Origin: Candidatus Cloacimonadota bacterium
Lineage (GTDB): Bacteria; Cloacimonadota; Cloacimonadia; Cloacimonadales; TCS61
Direction: 5' to 3'
NCBI GenBank assembly: GCA_030620155.1
Contig: JAUXFF010000006.1
Coordinates: forward strand, 1 to 44,843
Length of the DNA stretch: 44,843 bases
The stretch's first letter is position 1. Every line of letters begins with the position of its first letter. Positions 1 to 6,813 of the stretch are shown piece after piece. Made by a program: the position numbers and the translations under genes. The notes beneath the pieces are model-generated. The model searched no databases, was not told where the DNA came from, and saw only the letters and a list, made by a program, of their open reading frames with translations.

Positions 1-1
1 T

Positions 2-397
2 ATGCCTGATATGGGTGCTTATGAAAATCCGCTGGGAGAACCACAGACAGTTACAAATGATTATGAATTACCTTCTGCCAATCTTGAGCTAAGTAACTAT
101 CCTAATCCCTTTAATCCCGAAACAACGATTCAGTTCAACGCAGAGGACGTCGGGCTTCGTTCAACTTCGCCCGGACAGACAAAGGATGTAGAAATGATAA
201 TTTATAATATTAAAGGTCAGAAAGTTAAAATCATACCCGTCATCCTGAGCGGAGTCGAAGGATCAGGGCAGAAGTATTCAGTCACCTGGAACGGAACCAA
301 CGACAACAATCAACCGGTTTCAAGCGGAATATATTTTTATAAATTGAGAATTGATGGTTGTAACATTGCATCAAAAAAAATGTTATTAATGAAATAA
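2..397 (+). CDS. C-terminal end of a secreted protein with a type IX-like sorting domain (partial, 5' end outside window)
   Basis: Only the last ~131 codons are present; the frame enters from beyond the left edge, so codon 1 here is not a real start. The fragment opens with DMGAYE, the usual end of a parallel beta-helix/polymorphic-repeat region. It continues with YPNPFNPETTIQF and ends with a beta-sandwich pattern (IYNIKGQKV, VTWNGTN, SSGIYFYKL, KKMLLMK) typical of C-terminal sorting tails in the Bacteroidetes/Cloacimonadota sphere. Such tails direct export across the outer membrane and surface attachment. Two stretches, about residues 47-58 and 79-88, look like in-frame inserts of intergenic repeat DNA, because ordinary tails lack them. 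The next gene starts 16 bases downstream. Confidence 0.85.
   Translation: MPDMGAYENPLGEPQTVTNDYELPSANLELSNYPNPFNPETTIQFNAEDVGLRSTSPGQTKDVEMIIYNIKGQKVKIIPVILSGVEGSGQKYSVTWNGTNDNNQPVSSGIYFYKLRIDGCNIASKKMLLMK
151..173. repeat. Hairpin repeat inserted inside the sorting-domain coding sequence
   Basis: CGGGC (151-155) pairs with GCCCG (169-173) around a TTCG-rich loop, inside an otherwise AT-rich gene. The encoded residues (VGLRSTSPGQ) interrupt the conserved stretch between TTIQF and VEMIIYNIKGQ. It resembles the GGCTTCG hairpins at 30893-30966 in style. Confidence 0.45.
239..263. repeat. TCCTGAGCGGAGTCGAAGG-type repeat inside the same coding sequence
   Basis: This GC-richer 25-base stretch encodes VILSGVEGS between KGQKVKII and the YSVTWNG strand. 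From memory, sequences of the form CCTGAGCGnAGTCGAAGG recur between genes in many environmental genomes. That recollection was not checked. The insertion keeps the frame open. Confidence 0.4.
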
Positions 398-412
398 ATC
401 AGGAGAAAATTC

Positions 413-1600
413 ATGGCAAAAAGAACAATTGTAACGATGCCGGGAGATGGTATCGGAAAAGTGGTATTATCCGAAGCTATAAGAATTTTGGATGCTGTTG
501 GATTTGAAGCAGATTATGTTCATGCCGACATTGGTTGGGAATTCTGGTGTAAGGAAGGAAATCCGCTTCCTCAAAAAACTTTAGACCTTTTGGAAAAACA
601 CAAGATCAGCTTGTTTGGAGCCATTACTTCCAAACCGAAAAGCGAAGCCGCTTTGGAACTCGACCCGAAGCTTCAAGGAAAAGGATTTGTTTATTACAGT
701 CCGATAGTTGGCCTTCGTCAGCATTTCAAACTGGATATTTGTCAGCGTCCTTGTAAGACATTCAGTGGAAATCCGTTGAACTTTATCAGGAAGGGAAAAG
801 GTGATTCAATAGAAGAACCGGAAGTTGATGTTGTAGTTTTCCGGCAGAATACGGAAGGACTTTACGGCGGGGTGGAATGGACAAATCCACCGGACCAAGT
901 TTATGATGCTTTGATGACTCATCAGAAATTTAAGAAAAATTTCGGTTGGTCTGATAAAAAAGATATTGCAGTTTCAACACGAATTTTCACCAGGAAATAT
1001 TCAGAGAGAATCTGCCGGGCAGCTTTTGAATATGCAAAAAAATTCGGATACAAACGAGTTACTCTTTGTGAGAAACCGAATGTAATCAGGGAAACTTCCG
1101 GAATGCTGCTGGCAATATGCCGTAAGATGGAAAAAGAATACGAAGGTATCTGGTTCGACTACACAAACATAGATGCCCAAATGATGTGGCTTACCAAGAA
1201 TCCTGAAACTTACGGAATAATCATTGCCGGAAATATGTTCGGTGATATTGTTTCCGATGGATTTGCCGGATTGGTTGGTGGTCTAGGTTTTGCTTGCAGT
1301 GCTAACATTGGAGACAAAGTGGCAATTTTCGAGCCTACCCACGGCTCAGCTCCTAAATATGAAAACCTCGATCCTTCAATTGTAAATCCTATTGCCATGA
1401 TACTCTCCACCTGTATGATGCTTGATCATATCGGTGAAACTGAAAAAGCAATCCAGATCCGAAATGCAATCGCTACAGTCATCAAAGAAGGAAAGGTCAG
1501 AGCCTATGATATGCTGAAACTGCGCGGAAGTCAGGAAGTTTTACAACAAGGTGCTGCTTCTACCACAGAAATGACAGACGCAATTATTTCGTCATTGTAG
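413..1600 (+). CDS. Isocitrate/isopropylmalate dehydrogenase-family enzyme (probably isocitrate dehydrogenase)
   Basis: This 395-residue cytosolic decarboxylating dehydrogenase oxidises a 2-hydroxy acid at the expense of NAD(P). Family marks are PGDGIG near the N-terminus, the arginine-rich substrate segment GLRQHFKLDICQRP (100-113), FRQNTEGLYGGVEW (143-156), MFGDIVSD with its metal-binding aspartates, and EPTHGSAPKY. Relative to E. coli Icd, the phosphorylatable Ser113 is kept (S96) but Asn115 is Ile98. The NADP-specific Lys-Tyr after HGSAP and the Tyr near the end are kept, while the position of Arg395 is Lys. Isocitrate is the likeliest substrate because two aconitase-family genes follow, but homoisocitrate or another malate derivative is possible. 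The start follows AGGAGAAAATTC. Confidence 0.85.
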   Translation: MAKRTIVTMPGDGIGKVVLSEAIRILDAVGFEADYVHADIGWEFWCKEGNPLPQKTLDLLEKHKISLFGAITSKPKSEAALELDPKLQGKGFVYYSPIVGLRQHFKLDICQRPCKTFSGNPLNFIRKGKGDSIEEPEVDVVVFRQNTEGLYGGVEWTNPPDQVYDALMTHQKFKKNFGWSDKKDIAVSTRIFTRKYSERICRAAFEYAKKFGYKRVTLCEKPNVIRETSGMLLAICRKMEKEYEGIWFDYTNIDAQMMWLTKNPETYGIIIAGNMFGDIVSDGFAGLVGGLGFACSANIGDKVAIFEPTHGSAPKYENLDPSIVNPIAMILSTCMMLDHIGETEKAIQIRNAIATVIKEGKVRAYDMLKLRGSQEVLQQGAASTTEMTDAIISSL

Positions 1601-1614
1601 GAAACATTTTGAAT

Positions 1615-1643
1615 CTCGTATCCAAGCTGAGCTAGGATACGAG
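1615..1643. terminator. Type-A hairpin behind the dehydrogenase, probably acting as terminator
   Basis: CTCGTATCC (1615-1623) pairs perfectly with GGATACGAG (1635-1643) and is followed by an A/T-rich tract ending in eight T. It is a member of the GTATCCAAGC repeat family seen again at 2290 and 2989, so a repeat appears to double as a terminator. Confidence 0.6.
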
Positions 1644-1676
1644 AAAATTATTTATTTTTTTTGTGTGAAACTTCTT

Positions 1677-1723
1677 GTTTCCAAGCCTGTAAGGGTGATG
1701 TATATTACTCCCAGCTTGGAAAC
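1677..1723. repeat. Type-B REP-like hairpin, copy 1 (47 bases)
   Basis: Outer arms GTTTCCAAGC and GCTTGGAAAC are perfect inverse complements; the inner part (GGGTGAT/ATTACTCC) is also nearly palindromic. By eye it is identical to the copy at 3097-3143. It ends 16 bases before the HD-like gene, directly ahead of its AAGGAG ribosome-binding site. Confidence 0.85.
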
Positions 1724-1738
1724 AATAAGGAGAAAATA

Positions 1739-2284
1739 ATGAATATAAAAGAATTATGGCCCGAATTGGATTGGATAAAAGATGACAACCTTCGGGAAAA
1801 AACTACACAAACCTGGGAACTTGCTTTAAAGAGAAGTGTTCTTACCGCAGAAGACCTGCAAACCATTCCCTTTACACTTTTATGTGGTCCTGACCTGAAG
1901 GTCACAGTCATGGATCAAAAAAGAGCAGTAGTTCATATTGCCCGTGAAAGTGGCTTAAAAATGAAAGAATTCTTTAAAGATGAATTACCTGTTAATATGG
2001 ATGTAGTTATTGCCGGAGCAATACTTGCTGACGTTGCAAAACTTCTGGAATATGTTCTCGATGAGAATGGTAAAGCTGTTCAGGGAACTTATGGGAAACT
2101 CCTGAGACATCCTTTTTCAGGGGTGTCCATTGCAGAAGAATGCGGAATTCCTCCTGAAGTATGTCATATAATCGCCACTCATGCCGGCGAGGGTGACCTG
2201 GTGAAAAGAACAACAGAAGCTTATATCGTTCATCATGCTGACTTTATGACATACCTTCCGTTTAAAGAAAGATTGAAAGTGTAA
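1739..2284 (+). CDS. HD-superfamily-like protein with a degenerate metal-binding doublet
   Basis: This 181-residue soluble protein has the layout of a small HD phosphohydrolase: VVHIARE (H66), a hydrophobic helix leading to ILADVAK (A97-D98), H124 in RHPFSGVSIA, H148 in IATHAGEG and VHHADF (165-169). In a canonical HD domain the second motif is HD; here it is AD, so one metal ligand is missing while the other positions remain. It may be a weakened enzyme, a one-metal variant or a nucleotide-binding relative. The start was set at the ATG after AATAAGGAGAAAATA. Reading further upstream would run through the repeat hairpin. It lies between the dehydrogenase and the RAYT gene; its job is unknown. 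Confidence 0.7.
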   Translation: MNIKELWPELDWIKDDNLREKTTQTWELALKRSVLTAEDLQTIPFTLLCGPDLKVTVMDQKRAVVHIARESGLKMKEFFKDELPVNMDVVIAGAILADVAKLLEYVLDENGKAVQGTYGKLLRHPFSGVSIAEECGIPPEVCHIIATHAGEGDLVKRTTEAYIVHHADFMTYLPFKERLKV

Positions 2285-2289
2285 TTCAA

Positions 2290-2315
2290 CGTATCCAAGC
2301 TGGGGCTTGGATACG
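2290..2315. repeat. Type-A hairpin, copy 2
   Basis: A perfect 11-bp inverted repeat, CGTATCCAAGC/GCTTGGATACG, with a four-base loop lies six bases after the HD-like gene's stop. It is followed by GAGAAAGCTAGGG, the same tail found in the tandem array after the RAYT gene. Confidence 0.85.
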
Positions 2316-2336
2316 AGAAAGCTAGGGCTTAACTCT

Positions 2337-2362
2337 GGTTTCCAAGCCCCAGCTTGGAAACC
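2337..2362. repeat. Short type-C hairpin
   Basis: A perfect 11-bp inverted repeat, GGTTTCCAAGC/GCTTGGAAACC, with a four-base loop: the arms of type B without its middle. It is followed by ATATGGAG, a ribosome-binding-site-like sequence with no start codon behind it. Confidence 0.8.
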
Positions 2363-2384
2363 AATATGGAGTAACTGAGATTCT

Positions 2385-2432
2385 GTTGCCCAAGCCTGTA
2401 AGTGTGATGTATATCACTCCCAGCTTGGAAAC
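2385..2432. repeat. Type-B hairpin, copy 2 (diverged)
   Basis: Same plan as 1677-1723 but with a changed left arm (GTTGCCCAAGC) and a compensated centre (GTGTGAT/ATCACTCC). It ends 14 bases before the RAYT start and is followed by TATGGAG, the ribosome-binding site of that gene. Confidence 0.8.
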
Positions 2433-2446
2433 CTATATGGAGAAAT

Positions 2447-2983
2447 ATGAAAAGCAGATACAAGATTTTGCAGAATGATAACAGCTTATATTTTCTCACA
2501 CTTAATGTTTTAAAGAAAATACCAGTTTTCACAAATTCATCCTATATGAATATAATTATGGAGAATTTTACCTTTTACCGAGAAAATCAGCATCTGCATA
2601 TTTTCAGTTATGTTATTATGGATAACCATATTCACCTGATAGCATATCATCCAGATAATTTGTCACAAGTAGTGCAGAATTTAAAAAGCTTCACTGCAAA
2701 AGAACTAATAGAAAGACTTCATAAAGATGAAAGAGATTGGATACTAAAATTAATTTCAGAATATAAACCTGATTATAAACAAGAATCTACTTTTCAGTTC
2801 TGGGAAGAAGGGAATCACCCGAAACAAATACAGAATATTGAGATGTTTAACCAGAAAGTAGATTACATTCATTACAATCCTGTAAGAAGAGGATTGGTTG
2901 CGAATGAAGAAGATTGGGTATATTCCAGTGCAAAAGATTTTCTTGGATTAGATCCTGTTTTTCAGGTCGATAGATTAGATTAA
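2447..2983 (+). CDS. REP-associated tyrosine transposase (RAYT, Y1/HUH family)
   Basis: This 178-residue Y1-type single-strand DNA transposase relative has the HUH-like motif MDNHIHLIAYH (residues 58-68) and the C-terminal signature VDYIHYNPVRRGLV, which contains the candidate nucleophilic tyrosine. Its length and the GNHPKQI segment fit RAYTs rather than full IS200/IS605 elements, and there is no TnpB or IS end structure. It sits inside a cluster of eight hairpins built on CCAAGC/GCTTGG arms, the expected substrates of such an enzyme. Domesticated RAYTs are thought to mobilise or maintain REP/REPIN repeats. The start follows ATGGAGAAAT. The gene separates the dehydrogenase block from the first aconitase-family gene. 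Confidence 0.88.
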   Translation: MKSRYKILQNDNSLYFLTLNVLKKIPVFTNSSYMNIIMENFTFYRENQHLHIFSYVIMDNHIHLIAYHPDNLSQVVQNLKSFTAKELIERLHKDERDWILKLISEYKPDYKQESTFQFWEEGNHPKQIQNIEMFNQKVDYIHYNPVRRGLVANEEDWVYSSAKDFLGLDPVFQVDRLD

Positions 2984-2988
2984 TCATA

Positions 2989-3080
2989 CGTATCCAAGCT
3001 GGGGCTTGGATACGAGAAAGCTAGGGGCTGGGGCTTGGATACGAGAAAGCTAGGGGCTGGGGCTTGGATACGAGAAAACG
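2989..3080. repeat. Type-A hairpin followed by a 29-bp unit repeated three times
   Basis: CGTATCCAAGC (2989-2999) pairs with the first GCTTGGATACG. That right arm plus GAGAAAGCTAGGGGCTGG then recurs with an exact 29-base period (C of GCTTGG at 3005, 3034 and 3063). The left arm is not repeated, so copies 2 and 3 are right halves only. It lies six bases after the RAYT stop. Confidence 0.85.
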
Positions 3081-3096
3081 TGAATATAGAATTCTG

Positions 3097-3143
3097 GTTT
3101 CCAAGCCTGTAAGGGTGATGTATATTACTCCCAGCTTGGAAAC
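3097..3143. repeat. Type-B hairpin, copy 3 (same sequence as 1677-1723)
   Basis: The 47-base hairpin is identical by eye to copy 1, 1.4 kb away, and is followed by AAAAGGAGAAACTGTG. It supplies part of the leader of the downstream aconitase-family gene. Confidence 0.85.
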
Positions 3144-3166
3144 CCAAAAGGAGAAACTGTGATTCT

Positions 3167-3191
3167 AGTGTCCAAGCCCAGCTTGTACACT
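3167..3191. repeat. Short type-D hairpin
   Basis: AGTGTCCAAGC faces GCTTGTACACT across a three-base loop with one mismatch. It lies 25 bases before the first aconitase-family gene and keeps the CCAAGC/GCTTG core. Confidence 0.7.
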
Positions 3192-3216
3192 GATAAAAGA
3201 AATCTAGGAGAAAAAA

Positions 3217-5025
3217 ATGGCGTTAACATTAATAGAAAAGATCCTGGCAAATCACTCTGATAAAGAAGTGGTAAAGCCGGGAAAAATAATTGATATTAAG
3301 ATAGATGTGCGCGTTGCTCGTGATTTTGGGGGGGCAAATGTTGTGAAAAATCTCATCAATAATGGACTGGAACTCGACGATATTACCAAAACATTTTTTA
3401 CATTCGACTGCAACCCGACAGGTTCAGACCAAAAATATGCTGCAAATCAACAATATTGCAGGATGTTCGCTCGTGAAAAAGGGATAAAAGTTTACGATGT
3501 CAATTCCGGGATCGGGACACATCTTGTCATTGATAAAGGTCTGGCTTTACCAGGAAGTACAATCGTTTCAACAGATTCACACGCTAATATTCTGGGTGCA
3601 ATCGGAGCATTCGGACAAGGAATGGGAGACCGTGATATAGCTGCTGCCTGGGCAACCGGAAGATGCTGGTTCAAAGTACCTAAATCCATAAAACTAACCC
3701 TGAAAGGTAAACGCCCGATAAACATCTATGCCAAAGATATTGTTTTGAATCTTTTGAATAAATTCGGAGCAAACCAACTTCTAGGATATTCAATTGAACT
3801 CTATGGAGAAGAAGTGGAAAAACTCACTCTCGATGAAAGGATCACGATTTCTTCGATGGCAACGGAAATGGGTGCGATCATCATTTTGATTCCGCCTTCA
3901 GATGAGATCATCTCTTATTGTGAAGAACGTTCCAGCAAAAAGATAGATAAGATCGTTGCTAATCCTGATGCTGTTTATGATAAAGAATACGAACTCGATT
4001 TCAGCACTTTCGTACCAATGGTTTCGCTTCCCGGACATCCCGATGATTCAATAGATATCAATGAAGTGATGAAAACAAAGATTGATTCTGCATTTATTGG
4101 AAGCTGTACAAATGGAAGAATAGAGGATCTGCGGGAAACAGCAAAAATCTTAAAAAATAGAAAAATTGCTCCGGGTGTTGTTCTGAAAATTGTTCCATCT
4201 ACTGATGAAATCTGGAATAAATGCCTGGAAGAAGGATTGATAGGAATTTTCAAAAAAGCAGGGGCTCTGGTTGGAAATGCTGGTTGCGCAGGATGTGCTG
4301 CTGGTCAGATAGGTCAGAACGGACCTGGAGAAATTACAATCAGTACTGGAAATCGTAACTTTGCAGGAAAGCAGGGCAAAGGAAAAGTCTATCTCGGCTC
4401 ACCTGCAGAGGTCGCAGCATCAGCAGTTGCAGGATATATAACCACACCTGATAAAATTCCTGAAAAACCGGCAGAATTTAAAGCTACCGGTGAATTTGAA
4501 AAACCGTCAGCGCCTCAAAAGGAAGAATTTATCGAAAAACCTGTTGTAATCGAGGGGAAAGTCTGGTTAATAGGCAAAGACAATATCGATACTGACATGA
4601 TCTTCCACAACCGATATTTGACGATTACGGAAATTAATGAAATGGGACAATACACTTTTGATAATCTTGAAGGGTGGAAAGATTTCGCTGAAAAAGTAGA
4701 ACCGGGTGATATTGTGATAACCGGTAAGAATTTTGGAGCTGGAAGTTCCCGTCAGCAGGCTGTGGATTGTTTCAAATCTCTGGGAGTTCAGGTTATTCTT
4801 GCTGAGTCCTTTGGGGCAATCTATGAAAGGAACGCAATCAATGCAGCTTTTCCAATTCTCACTTATAAAGACATTTCCAGTCTTGAATTGAAACAAAGAG
4901 ATAAAATAAAAATAGATTTCGAGAAGGGAATTTTAACGAATCTTGAGAATAATAAATCCGTTGAGATTGATAAATTTTCGAGTGTTCAGATGGAGATTTT
5001 TAAGAAAGGTGGTCTTTTAAAATAG
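3217..5025 (+). CDS. Single-chain aconitase-family hydro-lyase 1 (fused LeuC-like and LeuD-like parts)
   Basis: This 602-residue enzyme joins the large subunit (about 1-420) and the small swivelling domain (about 447-600), which are separate proteins in classical isopropylmalate isomerase. Cluster ligands are C297 (GSCTNGR) and C357/C360 (GCAGC), predicting a [4Fe-4S] dehydratase in the cytosol. The substrate loop reads NRYLTI (465-470), not the YLRT of isopropylmalate isomerases. The active-site loop is GAGSSRQQA (R512), lacking the Cys and Glu-His of the usual GCGSSREHA. Isocitrate, homoisocitrate or another 2-hydroxy acid is possible; isopropylmalate is unlikely. The start follows CTAGGAGAAAAAA, downstream of the repeat nest. 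Confidence 0.88.
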   Translation: MALTLIEKILANHSDKEVVKPGKIIDIKIDVRVARDFGGANVVKNLINNGLELDDITKTFFTFDCNPTGSDQKYAANQQYCRMFAREKGIKVYDVNSGIGTHLVIDKGLALPGSTIVSTDSHANILGAIGAFGQGMGDRDIAAAWATGRCWFKVPKSIKLTLKGKRPINIYAKDIVLNLLNKFGANQLLGYSIELYGEEVEKLTLDERITISSMATEMGAIIILIPPSDEIISYCEERSSKKIDKIVANPDAVYDKEYELDFSTFVPMVSLPGHPDDSIDINEVMKTKIDSAFIGSCTNGRIEDLRETAKILKNRKIAPGVVLKIVPSTDEIWNKCLEEGLIGIFKKAGALVGNAGCAGCAAGQIGQNGPGEITISTGNRNFAGKQGKGKVYLGSPAEVAASAVAGYITTPDKIPEKPAEFKATGEFEKPSAPQKEEFIEKPVVIEGKVWLIGKDNIDTDMIFHNRYLTITEINEMGQYTFDNLEGWKDFAEKVEPGDIVITGKNFGAGSSRQQAVDCFKSLGVQVILAESFGAIYERNAINAAFPILTYKDISSLELKQRDKIKIDFEKGILTNLENNKSVEIDKFSSVQMEIFKKGGLLK

Positions 5026-5085
5026 TTTTGGAGTAAAACATTCGTGATGTTTTAGCAACGATTATTTCACTCCATAAGAGGAAAG

Positions 5086-6813
5086 ATGAAAAAAATTATT
5101 CTTATGCTTATTGTTTTGTATTTGAGTATGTCTTTATTTGCAGGCGTGCAAGATAACGATCAACAAAAATTGATCGATGAATACTATTTTTATAACAACT
5201 GGAAAAAATATGACAAAGCGATTTCTGCTATGGAACAATATCTACAGGAAAATTCATCTTCATTTTATGAATATCAGCTCGGCAAAACATATCTTTTTTC
5301 TGGAAAAAAACTTAAAAAAGCAGAGCAAATATACTTAAATTTTATTAAGAATTACAAGCATTTGGAAGATAAACAAGGACTTCCTCTTTATTCAGGATAC
5401 TGGCGTCTGGGAATGGTTTATGAAGCGATGGGTAATTTGGAGGAAGCAAAAAGTAATTATCAAAAAGGATTGGATATCGAGGAAAATGACAATTGCAGAA
5501 AAGCCTTGGAAAATCTTGGTGATAATACAAAATTTAATGAGCAATTAACCAAGAATGAAAAACTATGCTATTTCTTCAAAATCTGGCATTATGCTAACGA
5601 TTTCTTCGCCTTTTTTGATCAAATTGATCTGGATTGGGAAAAAGTGAAAATGGAGTATTTACCCAAAGTTCAGATAACAAAAAATAATGAAGAATTCTAC
5701 TGGCTGATTACAGAAATGATTGCGTTATTAAAGGATGGACACACAAAAGTTTATGTTCAGGGATTGTGGAAAACTGCTTTTATTCAAACAAAGATCATTG
5801 GAGATAATGTCTATTTTATTAATGATGAATCATACCGTAAACAAACGATGTTACCCGGAGATAAAATTCTAAAAATAAATAATCTTCCCGTAATGGATGT
5901 TGTCGAAGAAACAAAGAAATACATTCCCAGCTCTACTGAACAGTGGATAAAATCCAGATTGGAATTTGACTGGTCATTTATTAACTTCAATAATTGCGAT
6001 TCTGTTGTTGTGGAATATAGGCAAAAAGATAAAGTTTTTCAGGAAATAATATATCCGTCTCCTAAAAAATCCAATAAAAAATTACCTTATGTAGAATCAA
6101 AACTCCTAAAAGACAATATTGGTTATATTGCAGTAAACTCTATGAATCCAACACAAGAAATAATTCCTCTATTTGATTCCGCCTTAGATACGCTTTTCAA
6201 TACAAAGGCACTGATTATTGATATTAGAAATAATGGCGGAGGAAGTTCAAATACAGGATTTTATATAATTGTAAGAACTTCCAATAAACCCTTACAGGTA
6301 TTTAAAAGTAAGGTAAGAATTTATAGTGTTGATATGTTTGATAAATGGTTCTCAGATGAGGAAATGTTTGATGTTTTTTATTCAGTTTATCAAGGAATAT
6401 TTCCCGATACAACAGAGGCAAATAAAGAGGGATTACTAGGAAAATTCAAAAATTGTGAATATTTCGTATTGCAGCCAAGACCACCGATATATGATAAACC
6501 GATTGTAGTTTTAATTGGTCCGAAAACCTTCAGTGCAGCGGAGGATTTTCTGGCACCTTTACACGGCACGGATAGAGTTACTTTGATAGGAAAATCCACA
6601 GGAGGAAGTACAGGACAACCTCTTATGATTAATTTGAATAATGATCTTTCTGTAAGAATATGCTCTCGAAGATGCTGGTGCTCTGACGGTTATGAATTTG
6701 TAGGAAAAGGATTTGTACCGGATATCGAAGTTAAAGAAACTATCGAAGATATTCTATCAGGGAAAGATATAACTTTGGAGAAAGCAATTTTGTATTTAGA
6801 AGGAGATAAATAA
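5086..6813 (+). CDS. Exported S41 (tail-specific/tricorn-like) peptidase with N-terminal TPR-like region
   Basis: This 575-residue protein has a signal peptide (MKKIILMLIVLYLSMSLFAG). A helical, TPR-like stretch (about 25-150) is followed by an S41 protease domain. ALIIDIRNNGGG and GPKTFSAAEDF (nucleophile S483) are the hallmark motifs of periplasmic carboxy-terminal processing-type proteases. Residues about 240-300 (GDKILKINNLPVMDV) resemble a degenerate PDZ-like segment. Its stop shares one base with the start of the second aconitase-family gene, so translation is probably coupled. The combination with metabolic neighbours is odd, and no function in that pathway is implied. Confidence 0.85.
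   Translation: MKKIILMLIVLYLSMSLFAGVQDNDQQKLIDEYYFYNNWKKYDKAISAMEQYLQENSSSFYEYQLGKTYLFSGKKLKKAEQIYLNFIKNYKHLEDKQGLPLYSGYWRLGMVYEAMGNLEEAKSNYQKGLDIEENDNCRKALENLGDNTKFNEQLTKNEKLCYFFKIWHYANDFFAFFDQIDLDWEKVKMEYLPKVQITKNNEEFYWLITEMIALLKDGHTKVYVQGLWKTAFIQTKIIGDNVYFINDESYRKQTMLPGDKILKINNLPVMDVVEETKKYIPSSTEQWIKSRLEFDWSFINFNNCDSVVVEYRQKDKVFQEIIYPSPKKSNKKLPYVESKLLKDNIGYIAVNSMNPTQEIIPLFDSALDTLFNTKALIIDIRNNGGGSSNTGFYIIVRTSNKPLQVFKSKVRIYSVDMFDKWFSDEEMFDVFYSVYQGIFPDTTEANKEGLLGKFKNCEYFVLQPRPPIYDKPIVVLIGPKTFSAAEDFLAPLHGTDRVTLIGKSTGGSTGQPLMINLNNDLSVRICSRRCWCSDGYEFVGKGFVPDIEVKETIEDILSGKDITLEKAILYLEGDK

Noticed and set aside
1661-1738. Upstream extension of the HD-like gene
   Set aside because: The extra codons translate the hairpin repeat; the ATG at 1739 has a proper ribosome-binding site.
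2447-2983. Full IS200/IS605 insertion sequence
   Set aside because: No TnpB and no element ends; the sequence signature and surrounding REP-like hairpins fit a RAYT better.
2989-3080. Possible CRISPR array (three units of 29 bases)
   Set aside because: The units are head-to-tail without spacers between them and derive from the hairpin right arm; no cas genes are near.
3217-5025. Isopropylmalate isomerase (LeuCD) assignment
   Set aside because: The small-domain loop lacks the YLRT arginine and no leucine-pathway partner such as leuA is in the window.
5030-5073. Hairpin after aconitase-family gene 1 (AAAACAT/ATGTTTT inside GGAGT/ACTCC) as terminator
   Set aside because: The stem is AT-rich and no T run follows, so a terminator call is not justified.
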